Shown here in pieces: positions 57,115-64,000 of a stretch of DNA of 64,000 nucleotides. The position numbers and the translations under genes are program-made. Below the pieces are notes generated by a model. It was not told where the DNA came from and searched no databases. It saw only the letters and a program-made list of their open reading frames with translations. The stretch's first letter is position 1. Each line of letters begins with the position of its first letter. The stretch is from Actinoplanes sichuanensis (GTDB lineage: Bacteria > Actinomycetota > Actinomycetes > Mycobacteriales > Micromonosporaceae), in contig NZ_AP028461.1 in the NCBI RefSeq assembly GCF_033097365.1, positions 6,696,001 through 6,760,000 on the forward strand, written 5' to 3'.

Positions 57115-58047
57115 ATGCCGGAAGACGACACCCGTAACGGACTGCGGGTCGGCGGCTGGATTCCGCCCTATTCACCCGGCGGCGATCCCGCCGGGCCGAT
57201 CCGGCCCACCGCACACCCCCAGGACAACGCCCCCCACTACCGCGACTCCTTCCCCCGCCTGCGCGGCCAGGGGACGATGCGGCCCCGCCTCGTCCTCGCC
57301 GCCGCCCTCTGTCTCGCCTGCGCGGCCACCGCGGCGATAGCCGTGGTCCTGGACGCCTCGCGAAAACCCGAGCCGGTCGCCGCCGAGTTCGAGTACCCGG
57401 CCCTGCCGGGTCAGGCACTGCCGGCCTTCCCACCGGCCCTGGACTCGGAAGACGTCGGTGAAGTGCCGGTCAGCGTGCAGCCGTCACCCACCGACACCAC
57501 GGTGCCCCCGACCCACACCCGCCGCTATACGCCGCCGCCGGCGACCTCACCGGTGGCTACCCGAACCACCACGAAACCACCCGCGACGACCAGACCGACA
57601 ACTGCCGCCCCGGTCCGGTTGAGTGTCGGCTCGACAGTCGGCCTGGAGGCCTCGGACCGTCCCGGAGACCGGGTGCGGCACCGCAACTACCGGGGCCGGC
57701 TGGACGCGATCAGCGCGTCGAGCAGTTCCGGGGAACGCGCCGACGCGGCCTTCCGGGTGCGTACCGGACTGGGTGACGACAACTGCGTCTCACTCGAATC
57801 TGTTAACTTTCCCGGGTATTATCTGCGTCATCGAAATTTCGAAATACGGCTAGACAGGAACGACGGCTCCGCGCTATTCCGTCAGGACGCCACTTTCTGT
57901 CCCGTGACGATTCGACAGGGCGCCGCACTGGCACTCCGGTCGACGAATTATCCGCGTCACTACGTGGTCGCCGACGACGACTGGCTGAAGATCGTCGAGA
58001 CCACCGCGGCGAGGGCCACGGCCTTCACGCCGCGGACCGCGCTCTGA
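57115..58047 (+). CDS. Surface protein with C-terminal AbfB (CBM42-like) domain
   Basis: 310 residues: a 55-residue cytoplasmic start rich in Pro and charged residues, one membrane helix (LVLAAALCLACAATAAIAVVL), a long Pro/Thr linker (about 85-165) and a beta-trefoil AbfB domain. In this domain the triple repeat is plain: VRHRNYRGRLDAIS, YYLRHRNFEIRLDRND, FRQDATFCPV, ALRSTNYPRHYVV. AbfB domains bind arabinofuranose side chains of plant arabinoxylan. It probably displays the domain on the cell surface. ATG at 57115 follows GGAAG. The CebR-like box upstream suggests induction during growth on plant polysaccharide. Confidence 0.8.
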   Translation: MPEDDTRNGLRVGGWIPPYSPGGDPAGPIRPTAHPQDNAPHYRDSFPRLRGQGTMRPRLVLAAALCLACAATAAIAVVLDASRKPEPVAAEFEYPALPGQALPAFPPALDSEDVGEVPVSVQPSPTDTTVPPTHTRRYTPPPATSPVATRTTTKPPATTRPTTAAPVRLSVGSTVGLEASDRPGDRVRHRNYRGRLDAISASSSSGERADAAFRVRTGLGDDNCVSLESVNFPGYYLRHRNFEIRLDRNDGSALFRQDATFCPVTIRQGAALALRSTNYPRHYVVADDDWLKIVETTAARATAFTPRTAL

Positions 58048-58083
58048 CCGACCCCGGCCGGCCCATCCGGCCGGGGTCGGTCA
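58045..58083. terminator. Bidirectional terminator (17-bp perfect stem)
   Basis: TGACCGACCCCGGCCGG pairs perfectly with its complement across a 5-nt loop, and includes the AbfB-gene stop codon. It separates the convergent AbfB and GH42 genes. Confidence 0.9.
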
Positions 58084-58089
58084 GAGTTC

Positions 58090-60075
58090 TCAGCTGTTCC
58101 GGATGACTGTCACTCCGCGGGCCGGCAGGATCCCGGCGCCCGGCAGGGCGCCGAGGTCCACCGGCTCGTCGGTCCGGTTGATCAGGAACCGGTGGTCCCC
58201 GCGGACCGTCAGCTCGACCCGTCCGCCCAGCTCGGCGGGAAGCTCACTGCTCACCCCGGCCGGGCCGAGCAGGCCGGGCAGCAGCGCGCCGAGCCCGTCC
58301 GGGCCGAGACGGGTGGAGACGTACGCCGCCGACCCGGCACCCACCGTCCGCCGGGTGACCGCCGCCCGTTCCGCCTGCTCCCCCGTCTTGTACCGGGCCA
58401 GCACCTCGACGTCGTCCCCGGTCACGTCGATCCGGTCGGTCCAGATCGTCCCGGTCGTGCCGTTGTCCAACTCGACGCTCTCGTGGTCGAGCAGCGGACC
58501 GAACTCCTCGATCCGGATGCCCAGCAGCTCACGCAGCGCCCCCGGGTAGCCGCCCAGCCAGATGTGGTCGTTCTCGTCCACGATCCCGGAGAAATACGTG
58601 GTGACCAGGTGCCCGCCCCCGGCCACGAAGTCCCGCAACCGATCGGCCAACGCGGCCGGGACGACGTGCAGGATCGGGGCGATCAGCACCCGGTACTCCG
58701 CCAGCGGGCCACCCACCGGCAGCACGTCGGCGCGGATCCCGGCGTCCAGCAGCGCGGTGTACCAGTCCAGGGCCTCCTGGCGGTAGCGGATCCGGTCGGT
58801 CGGATGCGAGTCGTGCTCGGACACCCACCACGACTCCCAGTCGAAGACGATGCCGACCGCGGCGCGGGTGCGGGGCGAGCCGGCGATGGGCGCCAGCTCG
58901 CGAAGCCGCTCCCCGAGCCGGGCCACGTCCCGGAAGAGGTCGCTGTCGGTCCCGGCGTGCGGCAGCATCCCGGAGTGGTACTTCTCGGCGCCGGCCCGCG
59001 ACTGCCGCCACTGGAAGAAGCAGACCGCGTCGGCACCGTGCGCCACGTGGGTCAGTGAGTCGCGGTGCAGCTCACCGGGCTTCTTGGCGACGTTCACCGG
59101 CTGCCAGTTGACCGCGCTGGTGGAGTGTTCCATCAGGAACCACGGGCGGCCGCCGGCCAGGTTGCCGGTCAGGTTGGCCGAGAAGGACAGCTCGTCGCGG
59201 TCCTGCGGGCCGGGCAGCACGTAATGGTCGTTGGAGACGAAGTCGATCTCACCGGCCCAGTCGGCGAAATTCATGCCCTTCGTCTCGCCCATCACCATGA
59301 AGTTCGTGGTGACCGGCACCTCCGGGGTGATCTGCCGGAGCAGGTCCCGCTCGGCCCGCAGGTGCTCCTTGAGCGCGTCCGAGGAGAACCGCTTGAAGTC
59401 CAGTTGCTGGGTCGGGTTCGGGTACGAGGCGGCCAGCCGGGGCGGCAGCACCTCCTCGAAGTCGTCGTAACGCTGCGACCAGAACGCGGTCGCCCAGGCC
59501 TGGTTGAGCGCTTCGACGGTGCCGTAGCGCGCCCGCAGCCAGACCCGGAAGGCGGCCGCCGCGTCGTCCGAGTAGTCGTAGACGTTGTGGCAGCCCAACT
59601 CGTTGTTGACGTGCCAGGCGACCAGCGCCGGATGGTCGGCGTAGCGGACGGCCAACTCCCGGACCAGGCGGAGAGCGTGTTCCCGGAAGACCGGCGAGGT
59701 GGGCCGCCAGTGCTGACGGCCGCCCGGCCACAGGGTCTCGCCGGTCCGCGTCACCGGCAGGATCTCCGGGTGCTTACGGGTCAGCCACGGTGGCGGGGAG
59801 GCGGTGGCGGTGGCCAGGTCGACGGCGATGCCCCCGGCGTGCAGCAGGTCCATCACCTCGTCGAGCCAGGCGAAGTCGTACACACCGTCGCGAGGTTCGA
59901 GCCGCGCCCAGGAGAAGATCGCGAGACTGACCACGGTGACGCCGGCCGCCTGCATGGCCCGTACGTCGTCGGCCCAGACATCACGCGGCCACTGATCCGG
60001 GTTGTAGTCGGCGCCGAACTCCAGACGGGGTGCCCCGGTACGGCGAAGCCAACTGGGTGGGTGAGGGGTACTCAC
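58090..60075 (-). CDS. GH42-family beta-galactosidase
   Basis: 661 residues, normal for GH42. N-terminal TIM barrel: FGADYNPDQWP, FSWARLEPRDG, acid/base Glu159 in WHVNNELG, nucleophile Glu316 in WFLMEHSTSAVNW; then the trimerisation domain (LITPILHVV-like, here LIAPILHVVPAAL) and a small beta domain. No signal peptide, so it works in the cytoplasm on imported galactosides. GTG at 60075 follows AAGGAGAT. It is the last gene of the sugar-import operon, 70 nt after the binding-protein gene, with a hairpin between. Confidence 0.92.
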   Translation of the reverse strand: MSTPHPPSWLRRTGAPRLEFGADYNPDQWPRDVWADDVRAMQAAGVTVVSLAIFSWARLEPRDGVYDFAWLDEVMDLLHAGGIAVDLATATASPPPWLTRKHPEILPVTRTGETLWPGGRQHWRPTSPVFREHALRLVRELAVRYADHPALVAWHVNNELGCHNVYDYSDDAAAAFRVWLRARYGTVEALNQAWATAFWSQRYDDFEEVLPPRLAASYPNPTQQLDFKRFSSDALKEHLRAERDLLRQITPEVPVTTNFMVMGETKGMNFADWAGEIDFVSNDHYVLPGPQDRDELSFSANLTGNLAGGRPWFLMEHSTSAVNWQPVNVAKKPGELHRDSLTHVAHGADAVCFFQWRQSRAGAEKYHSGMLPHAGTDSDLFRDVARLGERLRELAPIAGSPRTRAAVGIVFDWESWWVSEHDSHPTDRIRYRQEALDWYTALLDAGIRADVLPVGGPLAEYRVLIAPILHVVPAALADRLRDFVAGGGHLVTTYFSGIVDENDHIWLGGYPGALRELLGIRIEEFGPLLDHESVELDNGTTGTIWTDRIDVTGDDVEVLARYKTGEQAERAAVTRRTVGAGSAAYVSTRLGPDGLGALLPGLLGPAGVSSELPAELGGRVELTVRGDHRFLINRTDEPVDLGALPGAGILPARGVTVIRNS

Positions 60076-60100
60076 ACGATCTCCTTGGTGGATATCAAGA

Positions 60101-60137
60101 AGAGACCCGCGCCCCGTCAACGGCGGCGCGGGCCTCT
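60101..60137 (-). terminator. Intra-operon hairpin between binding-protein and GH42 genes
   Basis: CCCGCGCC/GGCGCGGG stem (8 bp), extendable by AGAG/CTCT beyond one mismatch, with an 11-nt loop. It follows the sugar-binding-protein gene and may set a lower level for the downstream beta-galactosidase, or protect the upstream mRNA. Confidence 0.6.
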
Positions 60138-60145
60138 ACTCGGAG

Positions 60146-61480
60146 TCACTTGATGGTGAAGCCCTGCTCTTTGCCGTACTTGGCGGACTGCTCGCCCCAC
60201 GCCTTCAGGCTGTCGGCCAGCGGGGTGGAGGAGACGTACGCCTTACCGGCGGTGTCGTTGAAGACGCTGTTGGCGTAGACCTGGAACGGCAGGTACGACC
60301 AGCCGCTGACCACGCCCTGCGCCGACGCCGCGAGGATCTCGTTGGCCTTCTGGCCGCCGAAGTACGGGAACTCCGTGCCGAGGAACTCGGGCGAGGTGAG
60401 GTCCTTGGTGGTCGACGGGAACGCGCCACCCTTGATCCGCAGATCCTTGCCCTCTTCCGACGCCGCGTACTTGACGAACGCGTAGGCCAGCGCCTTGTTG
60501 GCCGACTTGTCCATGACGCCCAGCGAACTGCCGCCGTTCTCCGCGGTGGCCTTGCCGCCGGCCTCGTACTGCGGCATCGGCGCGGTACGCCACTTGCCGT
60601 TCGCGGCAGCCGCGCCGGAGGCGAGGTTGCCGGGCATCCACGCGCCGGTGACCAGGCTGGCGATGGTGCCGTCGCCGAGTGCCTTGAACCACTCGTCGGT
60701 CCACGGCGGGATCGGCGCGACCAGCTTCTCGGTGATCATCGGCTGCCACATGGCGGTGAACTTGGCCGCGCCCGGGTCGGCGAAGTCGATCGTCACGTCG
60801 GTGCCGCTGACCTGGTACGGCTTGCCGCCGGCCTGCCAGATCATGCTGGTGGTGAACCCGGCGTCGCCGGTGTCCCCGGTGATGTAGGCCTTCGGGTCGG
60901 CCGTGTGCAGCTTGCGGGCGGCCTCGACGTACTCGGCCCAGGTGGCCGGCACCGCGATGCCGTGCTTGTCGAAGACCTCCTTGTTGTAGAACAGCGCCAT
61001 CGGCCCGGAGTCGAGCGGCAGCCCGTAGACGCCGCCGTTCGGGGTGACCGCGGCCCACGGACCCGGCGTGAAGTCGGCCTTCAGCTTCTCGGCGCCGTAC
61101 CCGCTGAGGTTGGCGAGCGACTTCCCGAGGGCGAACTGCAGCACCGCGTAGTACTCGACCTGCGCGACGTCGGGGCCACCGCTGCCGGCCGCGACCGCGT
61201 TCTGCAACGCCGTGTAGTGCTTGTCGCCGGACAGGGCGCTGTTCAGCTCGACCTTGACGTTCGGGTACTTCTTCTGGAAGCCCGCGACGACGTCCTTGAT
61301 CGTGCCGTCCCAGGCCCAGACCGTCAGATTGCCGCCCTTCTCGAGCGCGGCGGCGACGTCGGCCTCGGTCCCGGCGGCCGCCGGGGTGTCGGTGGTGCCG
61401 CCGTCGCTGCCGGAACTGCAGGCGGCGATCGCCAGCATGGCGGCGGTCGCCGCGGCGGCCACCTTGATCAATCTAGCCAT
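60146..61480 (-). CDS. Carbohydrate ABC importer substrate-binding lipoprotein
   Basis: 444 residues: lipoprotein signal (LIKVAAAATAAMLAIAACSS), then an SBP_bac_1-type body with AVAAGSGGPDVAQVEY, GLPLDSGPMALFYNKEVFDKHG split by the hinge, ITGDTGDAGFTTSMIWQAGG and NGGSSLGVMDKSANKALAYAF. This family (ABC cluster B/CUT1) binds oligosaccharides. ATG at 61480 follows GAGAGG. Co-transcribed with two permeases upstream and GH42 downstream; a beta-galactoside or galacto-oligosaccharide is the expected ligand. The CUT1 ATPase is not encoded here; a shared MsiK-type ATPase is usual in actinomycetes. Confidence 0.9.
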   Translation of the reverse strand: MARLIKVAAAATAAMLAIAACSSGSDGGTTDTPAAAGTEADVAAALEKGGNLTVWAWDGTIKDVVAGFQKKYPNVKVELNSALSGDKHYTALQNAVAAGSGGPDVAQVEYYAVLQFALGKSLANLSGYGAEKLKADFTPGPWAAVTPNGGVYGLPLDSGPMALFYNKEVFDKHGIAVPATWAEYVEAARKLHTADPKAYITGDTGDAGFTTSMIWQAGGKPYQVSGTDVTIDFADPGAAKFTAMWQPMITEKLVAPIPPWTDEWFKALGDGTIASLVTGAWMPGNLASGAAAANGKWRTAPMPQYEAGGKATAENGGSSLGVMDKSANKALAYAFVKYAASEEGKDLRIKGGAFPSTTKDLTSPEFLGTEFPYFGGQKANEILAASAQGVVSGWSYLPFQVYANSVFNDTAGKAYVSSTPLADSLKAWGEQSAKYGKEQGFTIK

Positions 61481-61498
61481 TGTTTTCCTCTCAGGATT

Positions 61499-62416
61499 TC
61501 ATTCTTTGACGCTGCCTGCGGCGAGGCCGGACTGCCAGTAACGCTGCAGGAACAGGAAGGCCGCGAGCAGCGGCAGGATCGTGATGAGTGATCCGGTGAT
61601 GACGAGGTTGAAGACGGCTTCGCCGCCGACCGTCTGCGCCTGGTCGTTCCAGGAGTTGAGACCGATGGTGAGGGGATACCAGGACGGGTCCCTCAGCATG
61701 ATCAGCGGCAGGAAGTAGTTGTTCCAGGTGGCGACCACGGTGAAGAGCAGGACCGTGACGACACCGGGAGCCAACAACGGCAGGGAGACCTGGAAGAACG
61801 TACGGAACTCGCTCGCACCGTCGATCCGGGCCGCCTCGAGCATCTCGTCCGGGACCGCCTGCGCGGAGAAGGTCCACATCAGGTAGAGCCCGAACGGCGA
61901 GACCAGCGACGGGATGATCACCGACCAGGGAGTGTTGGTGATCCCCAACTTGCTGAACATGAGGAACGTGGGTACGGCCAGCGCGGTGCCCGGCACGGCG
62001 ACCGCGCCGATCACGGTGGCGAACACCGCCCGCTTGCCGACGAAGTCGAACTTGGCCAGCCCGTAGCCGCCGAGGGTGGCCAGCAGGGTCGCACCGCCGG
62101 CCCCGGCCACCACGTACAGCAGGGTGTTGCCCAGCCAGCGGGTGAAGGCCCCGTCCTGGTACGTGAAGGTCTTGCGGATGTTGTCGAACAGGGCGAACTC
62201 ACCGTCGTCGAACCAGAGGCCGAACGAGCTGAGCAGGCCCTCCGGCGTCTTCGTCGCGTTGATCACCAGCCAGAGCAACGGGACCAGGCTGTAGATCGCG
62301 AAGAGCGAGGTCAGCAGGGTGAGGAGCACGCTGCGCTGCCTGCCGCGGCGGTAGGGCTTCTCCGAGGCGGGCGAGTGGTCCGTCGTACGCCGGTTGGACT
62401 GCACCGTCGTAGTCAT
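61499..62416 (-). CDS. Carbohydrate ABC importer permease (MalG type)
   Basis: 305 residues with six membrane helices and the EAA loop EAARIDGASEFRTFFQVSLPLLAPG, which contacts the ATPase. N-terminal cytoplasmic extension of about 30 residues. ATG at 62416 overlaps the MalF-type stop by one base; the frame continuing to 62923 is not coding. Works with the neighbouring permease as a heterodimer. Confidence 0.92.
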   Translation of the reverse strand: MTTTVQSNRRTTDHSPASEKPYRRGRQRSVLLTLLTSLFAIYSLVPLLWLVINATKTPEGLLSSFGLWFDDGEFALFDNIRKTFTYQDGAFTRWLGNTLLYVVAGAGGATLLATLGGYGLAKFDFVGKRAVFATVIGAVAVPGTALAVPTFLMFSKLGITNTPWSVIIPSLVSPFGLYLMWTFSAQAVPDEMLEAARIDGASEFRTFFQVSLPLLAPGVVTVLLFTVVATWNNYFLPLIMLRDPSWYPLTIGLNSWNDQAQTVGGEAVFNLVITGSLITILPLLAAFLFLQRYWQSGLAAGSVKE

Positions 62417-63279
62417 CAGTTCTCCCTGGTGCCGCGCAACTGCACGACGTACGCGACGACCATGGTGATGACACCCATGATGATCGCGACCGTGGCGGCG
62501 TAGTTGTACTGCTGCCCGGCGAAGGACAGCGTGTAGGCGTACATGTTGGGGGTGTAGTCGGTGGTCAGCACGTTGCGCGCGAGCGGGCGCATGATGGCCG
62601 GCTCGTTGAACAGCTGGAAGCTGCCGATCACCGAGAAGATGGTGGCGATCACCAGCGCACCGCGGATGGCCGGCAGCTTGATCGCCCGGATGATCCGGAA
62701 CGCCCCGGCACCGTCGATCTCGGCCGACTCGTACAGCGAGGCCGGCACGACACGCAGCGCCGAGTAGAAGATCAGCATGTTGTAGCCGACGAATTCCCAG
62801 GTCACGATGTTGCCGATGGAGGCGAGCGCGAGGTTCGCGGACAGCGGCTCCGGCAGCGTGATGTTCAGCGCGTCGTTGATGTTGCCGACCAGGCCGAACT
62901 GGTTGCTGTACATGAAGCCCCACATGAGCGTGGCGACCACGGCGGGCACCGCGTACGGCATGAAGATGGTGACGCGGAAGAAGGCCTTGCCGTGCAGCCG
63001 TCCGCTGTCGATGGCGAGCGCCACCACCAGCGCCAGTCCGAGCATGATCGGGACCTGGACGGCCAGGAAGAGCCCGACCCGGGTCACCCCCTGCCAGAAC
63101 TGCGGGTCACTCAGTGCGTTGGTGTAGTTCTCCAGGCCCACGAAGCTGGTGCCGCCGACCAGGCGGGTACGGAACACGCTGAGGTACACCGAGTAGCCGA
63201 TCGGTGCGAGGAAGACCAGCGCGAACACCGCCATGAACGGACCGATGAACTGCCACCCGATCCATGAACGCCGGGTCAC
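62416..63279 (-). CDS. Carbohydrate ABC importer permease (MalF type)
   Basis: 287 residues, six membrane helices, EAA loop ESAEIDGAGAFRIIRAIKLPAIRG. It is the first gene of the sugar operon. GTG at 63279 with GAGGAGGG at 5 nt is preferred; the TTG at 63282 is one codon earlier and too close to the ribosome site. The operon runs permease, permease, binding protein, GH42 and starts just inside the two LacI-type operators. Confidence 0.92.
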   Translation of the reverse strand: MTRRSWIGWQFIGPFMAVFALVFLAPIGYSVYLSVFRTRLVGGTSFVGLENYTNALSDPQFWQGVTRVGLFLAVQVPIMLGLALVVALAIDSGRLHGKAFFRVTIFMPYAVPAVVATLMWGFMYSNQFGLVGNINDALNITLPEPLSANLALASIGNIVTWEFVGYNMLIFYSALRVVPASLYESAEIDGAGAFRIIRAIKLPAIRGALVIATIFSVIGSFQLFNEPAIMRPLARNVLTTDYTPNMYAYTLSFAGQQYNYAATVAIIMGVITMVVAYVVQLRGTREN

Positions 63280-63297
63280 CAATACCCTCCTCGTGAA

Positions 63298-63337
63298 ATG
63301 TTTACGTGAACATGCTCGTCATGTTTACGTAAACATG
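63298..63337. promoter_or_regulatory. Two tandem LacI-type operators with the lacI-type gene promoter
   Basis: ATGTTTACGTGAACAT (63298-63313, one mismatch) and the perfect 18-bp CATGTTTACGTAAACATG (63320-63337) are 23 bp apart centre to centre, in the divergent gap. TATAGT at 63345-63350 is a good -10 for the regulator, so the second operator covers its -35. Confidence 0.8.
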
Positions 63338-63466
63338 ACTGCCGTATAGTGGCATGGGCCACAAATTGAGGTCAAGGTCAAGACCAAGGGAGTAATCGCC
63401 ATCGAACCGCCCCGGCTCCGTGCCGCCTCGGACGTACCCGGCGGCCGACGCAAGCAGCGCGTCTCC

Positions 63467-64000
63467 ATGGCCGACGTGGCCCGCCGCGCCGGTGTCTCCT
63501 CGCAGACCGTCTCGCGCGTCGCCAACGGCGCCACAGGTGTCGTCGAGACCACCCGTGAGCAGGTGCTCGCCGCCATGAGCGAACTCGGCTACCGACCCAA
63601 CAGCGCGGCCCGCTCGCTGCGGTACGGCCGGTTCAACACGATCGGCGTCATCCTGTTCGGGCTGTCCTCGACCGGCAACAGCCGCACCGTCGAGGCGATC
63701 GCCACCCACGCCGCCGCCGAGGGGTACGCGATCACCCTCATCCCGGTCGGCGCCGCCACCCAGGACAACGTCATGGGAGCGTTCACAAGAATGGGTGAGC
63801 TCACCGTCGACGGGGTCATCCTGATCATCGAGGTGCACCTGCTCGACGCGTCGGCCGTCGCCATCCCGCCCGACGTGCACGTGGTCGTCGTCGACTCGGA
63901 TGCCGGAGACCGCTACCCGGTCGTCGACACCGACCAGGCCGACGGCACCGAGCAGGCGGTGCGGCATCTGCTCGCGCTCGGGCACCGTACCGTCCGGCAT
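63467..64000 (+). CDS. LacI-family transcriptional regulator (3'-truncated by window edge)
   Basis: The first 178 codons of a LacI repressor: helix-turn-helix MADVARRAGVSSQTVSRVANG, hinge ELGYRPNSAARSLR and the start of the sugar-binding domain (TIGVILFGLSSTGN, AAEGYAITLIPV, VDGVILI). No stop before the window end. The ATG at 63467 is the only canonical start in frame, but it has no ribosome site. The frame reads back as IEPPRLRAASDVPGGRRKQRVS to an ATC at 63401 that follows AAGGGAG at 8 nt. It is divergent from the sugar importer and should repress it through the tandem operators. Confidence 0.9.
   Translation, partial: MADVARRAGVSSQTVSRVANGATGVVETTREQVLAAMSELGYRPNSAARSLRYGRFNTIGVILFGLSSTGNSRTVEAIATHAAAEGYAITLIPVGAATQDNVMGAFTRMGELTVDGVILIIEVHLLDASAVAIPPDVHVVVVDSDAGDRYPVVDTDQADGTEQAVRHLLALGHRTVRH

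Overview
This is very GC-rich DNA with strong G/C preference at third codon positions, many GTG starts, LPXTG and lipoprotein signals, and a cslA-glxA-cslZ locus. It fits a mycelial soil actinomycete, most likely Micromonosporaceae and probably Actinoplanes-like (inferred from style and gene content, not from a marker gene). No rRNA, tRNA, CRISPR array, insertion sequence or phage gene was seen.

Left half (1-47.5 kb). An aldehyde dehydrogenase cut by the window edge is followed by two related lipoproteins. Then comes a tightly coupled nine-gene operon (3053-11393). It encodes a two-domain nitrilase-superfamily amidase, a homologue of plant red chlorophyll catabolite reductase (RCCR), a chlorophyllase-like alpha/beta hydrolase, a Rieske oxygenase resembling pheophorbide a oxygenase (PaO), a second RCCR-like protein, a beta-barrel protein, a short-chain dehydrogenase of the chlorophyll b reductase (NYC1/NOL) type, a membrane protein and an Asp/Glu-racemase-fold enzyme. 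Three lipoproteins follow. A long leftward operon (23527-13990) encodes a WxL-type surface protein, its DUF916-like partner, neocarzinostatin-fold surface proteins and a branched-chain-type ABC importer whose two permeases and one ATPase are fused. Further units encode CoA transferases, a cyclase-family hydrolase, an MmgE/PrpD protein, a cyclic amidohydrolase, an acyl-CoA ligase, a bicupin, an HMG-CoA-lyase-like enzyme, an isochorismatase-type amidase and a secreted esterase. One palindrome (GAAAC-rny-GTTTC with a TAG-containing flank) lies at six promoters of these units (3025, 23634, 27201, 38823, 39770, 47451), so they look like one regulon. My hypothesis is uptake and degradation of chlorophyll-like tetrapyrroles: de-esterification, Rieske ring opening, bilin reduction, then imide/amide hydrolysis of pyrrole-derived fragments into CoA thioesters.

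Between these units (28.7-36.4 kb) lie an NHL beta-propeller protein, a small WXG100/ESX-like operon nested between two paralogous CxxC membrane proteins, a large acyl-CoA dehydrogenase/oxidase with its own operator, and a chemoreceptor. At 41.6-46.5 kb there is a DesK/DesR-like two-component system, an ABC-2 permease whose partner ATPase gene carries an internal deletion, a divergent PadR regulator with a clear palindrome, and a CPBP protease.

Right half (47.5-64 kb). cslA-glxA-cslZ (cell-pole beta-glucan synthesis) is followed by an ECF sigma/membrane-protein pair with apparently divergent GGAACC promoters, a beta-propeller lipoprotein, a methyltransferase, an AbfB-domain surface protein behind a CebR-like box, and a GH42 beta-galactosidase with a carbohydrate ABC importer controlled by a divergent LacI regulator (cut by the window edge) through two tandem palindromes.
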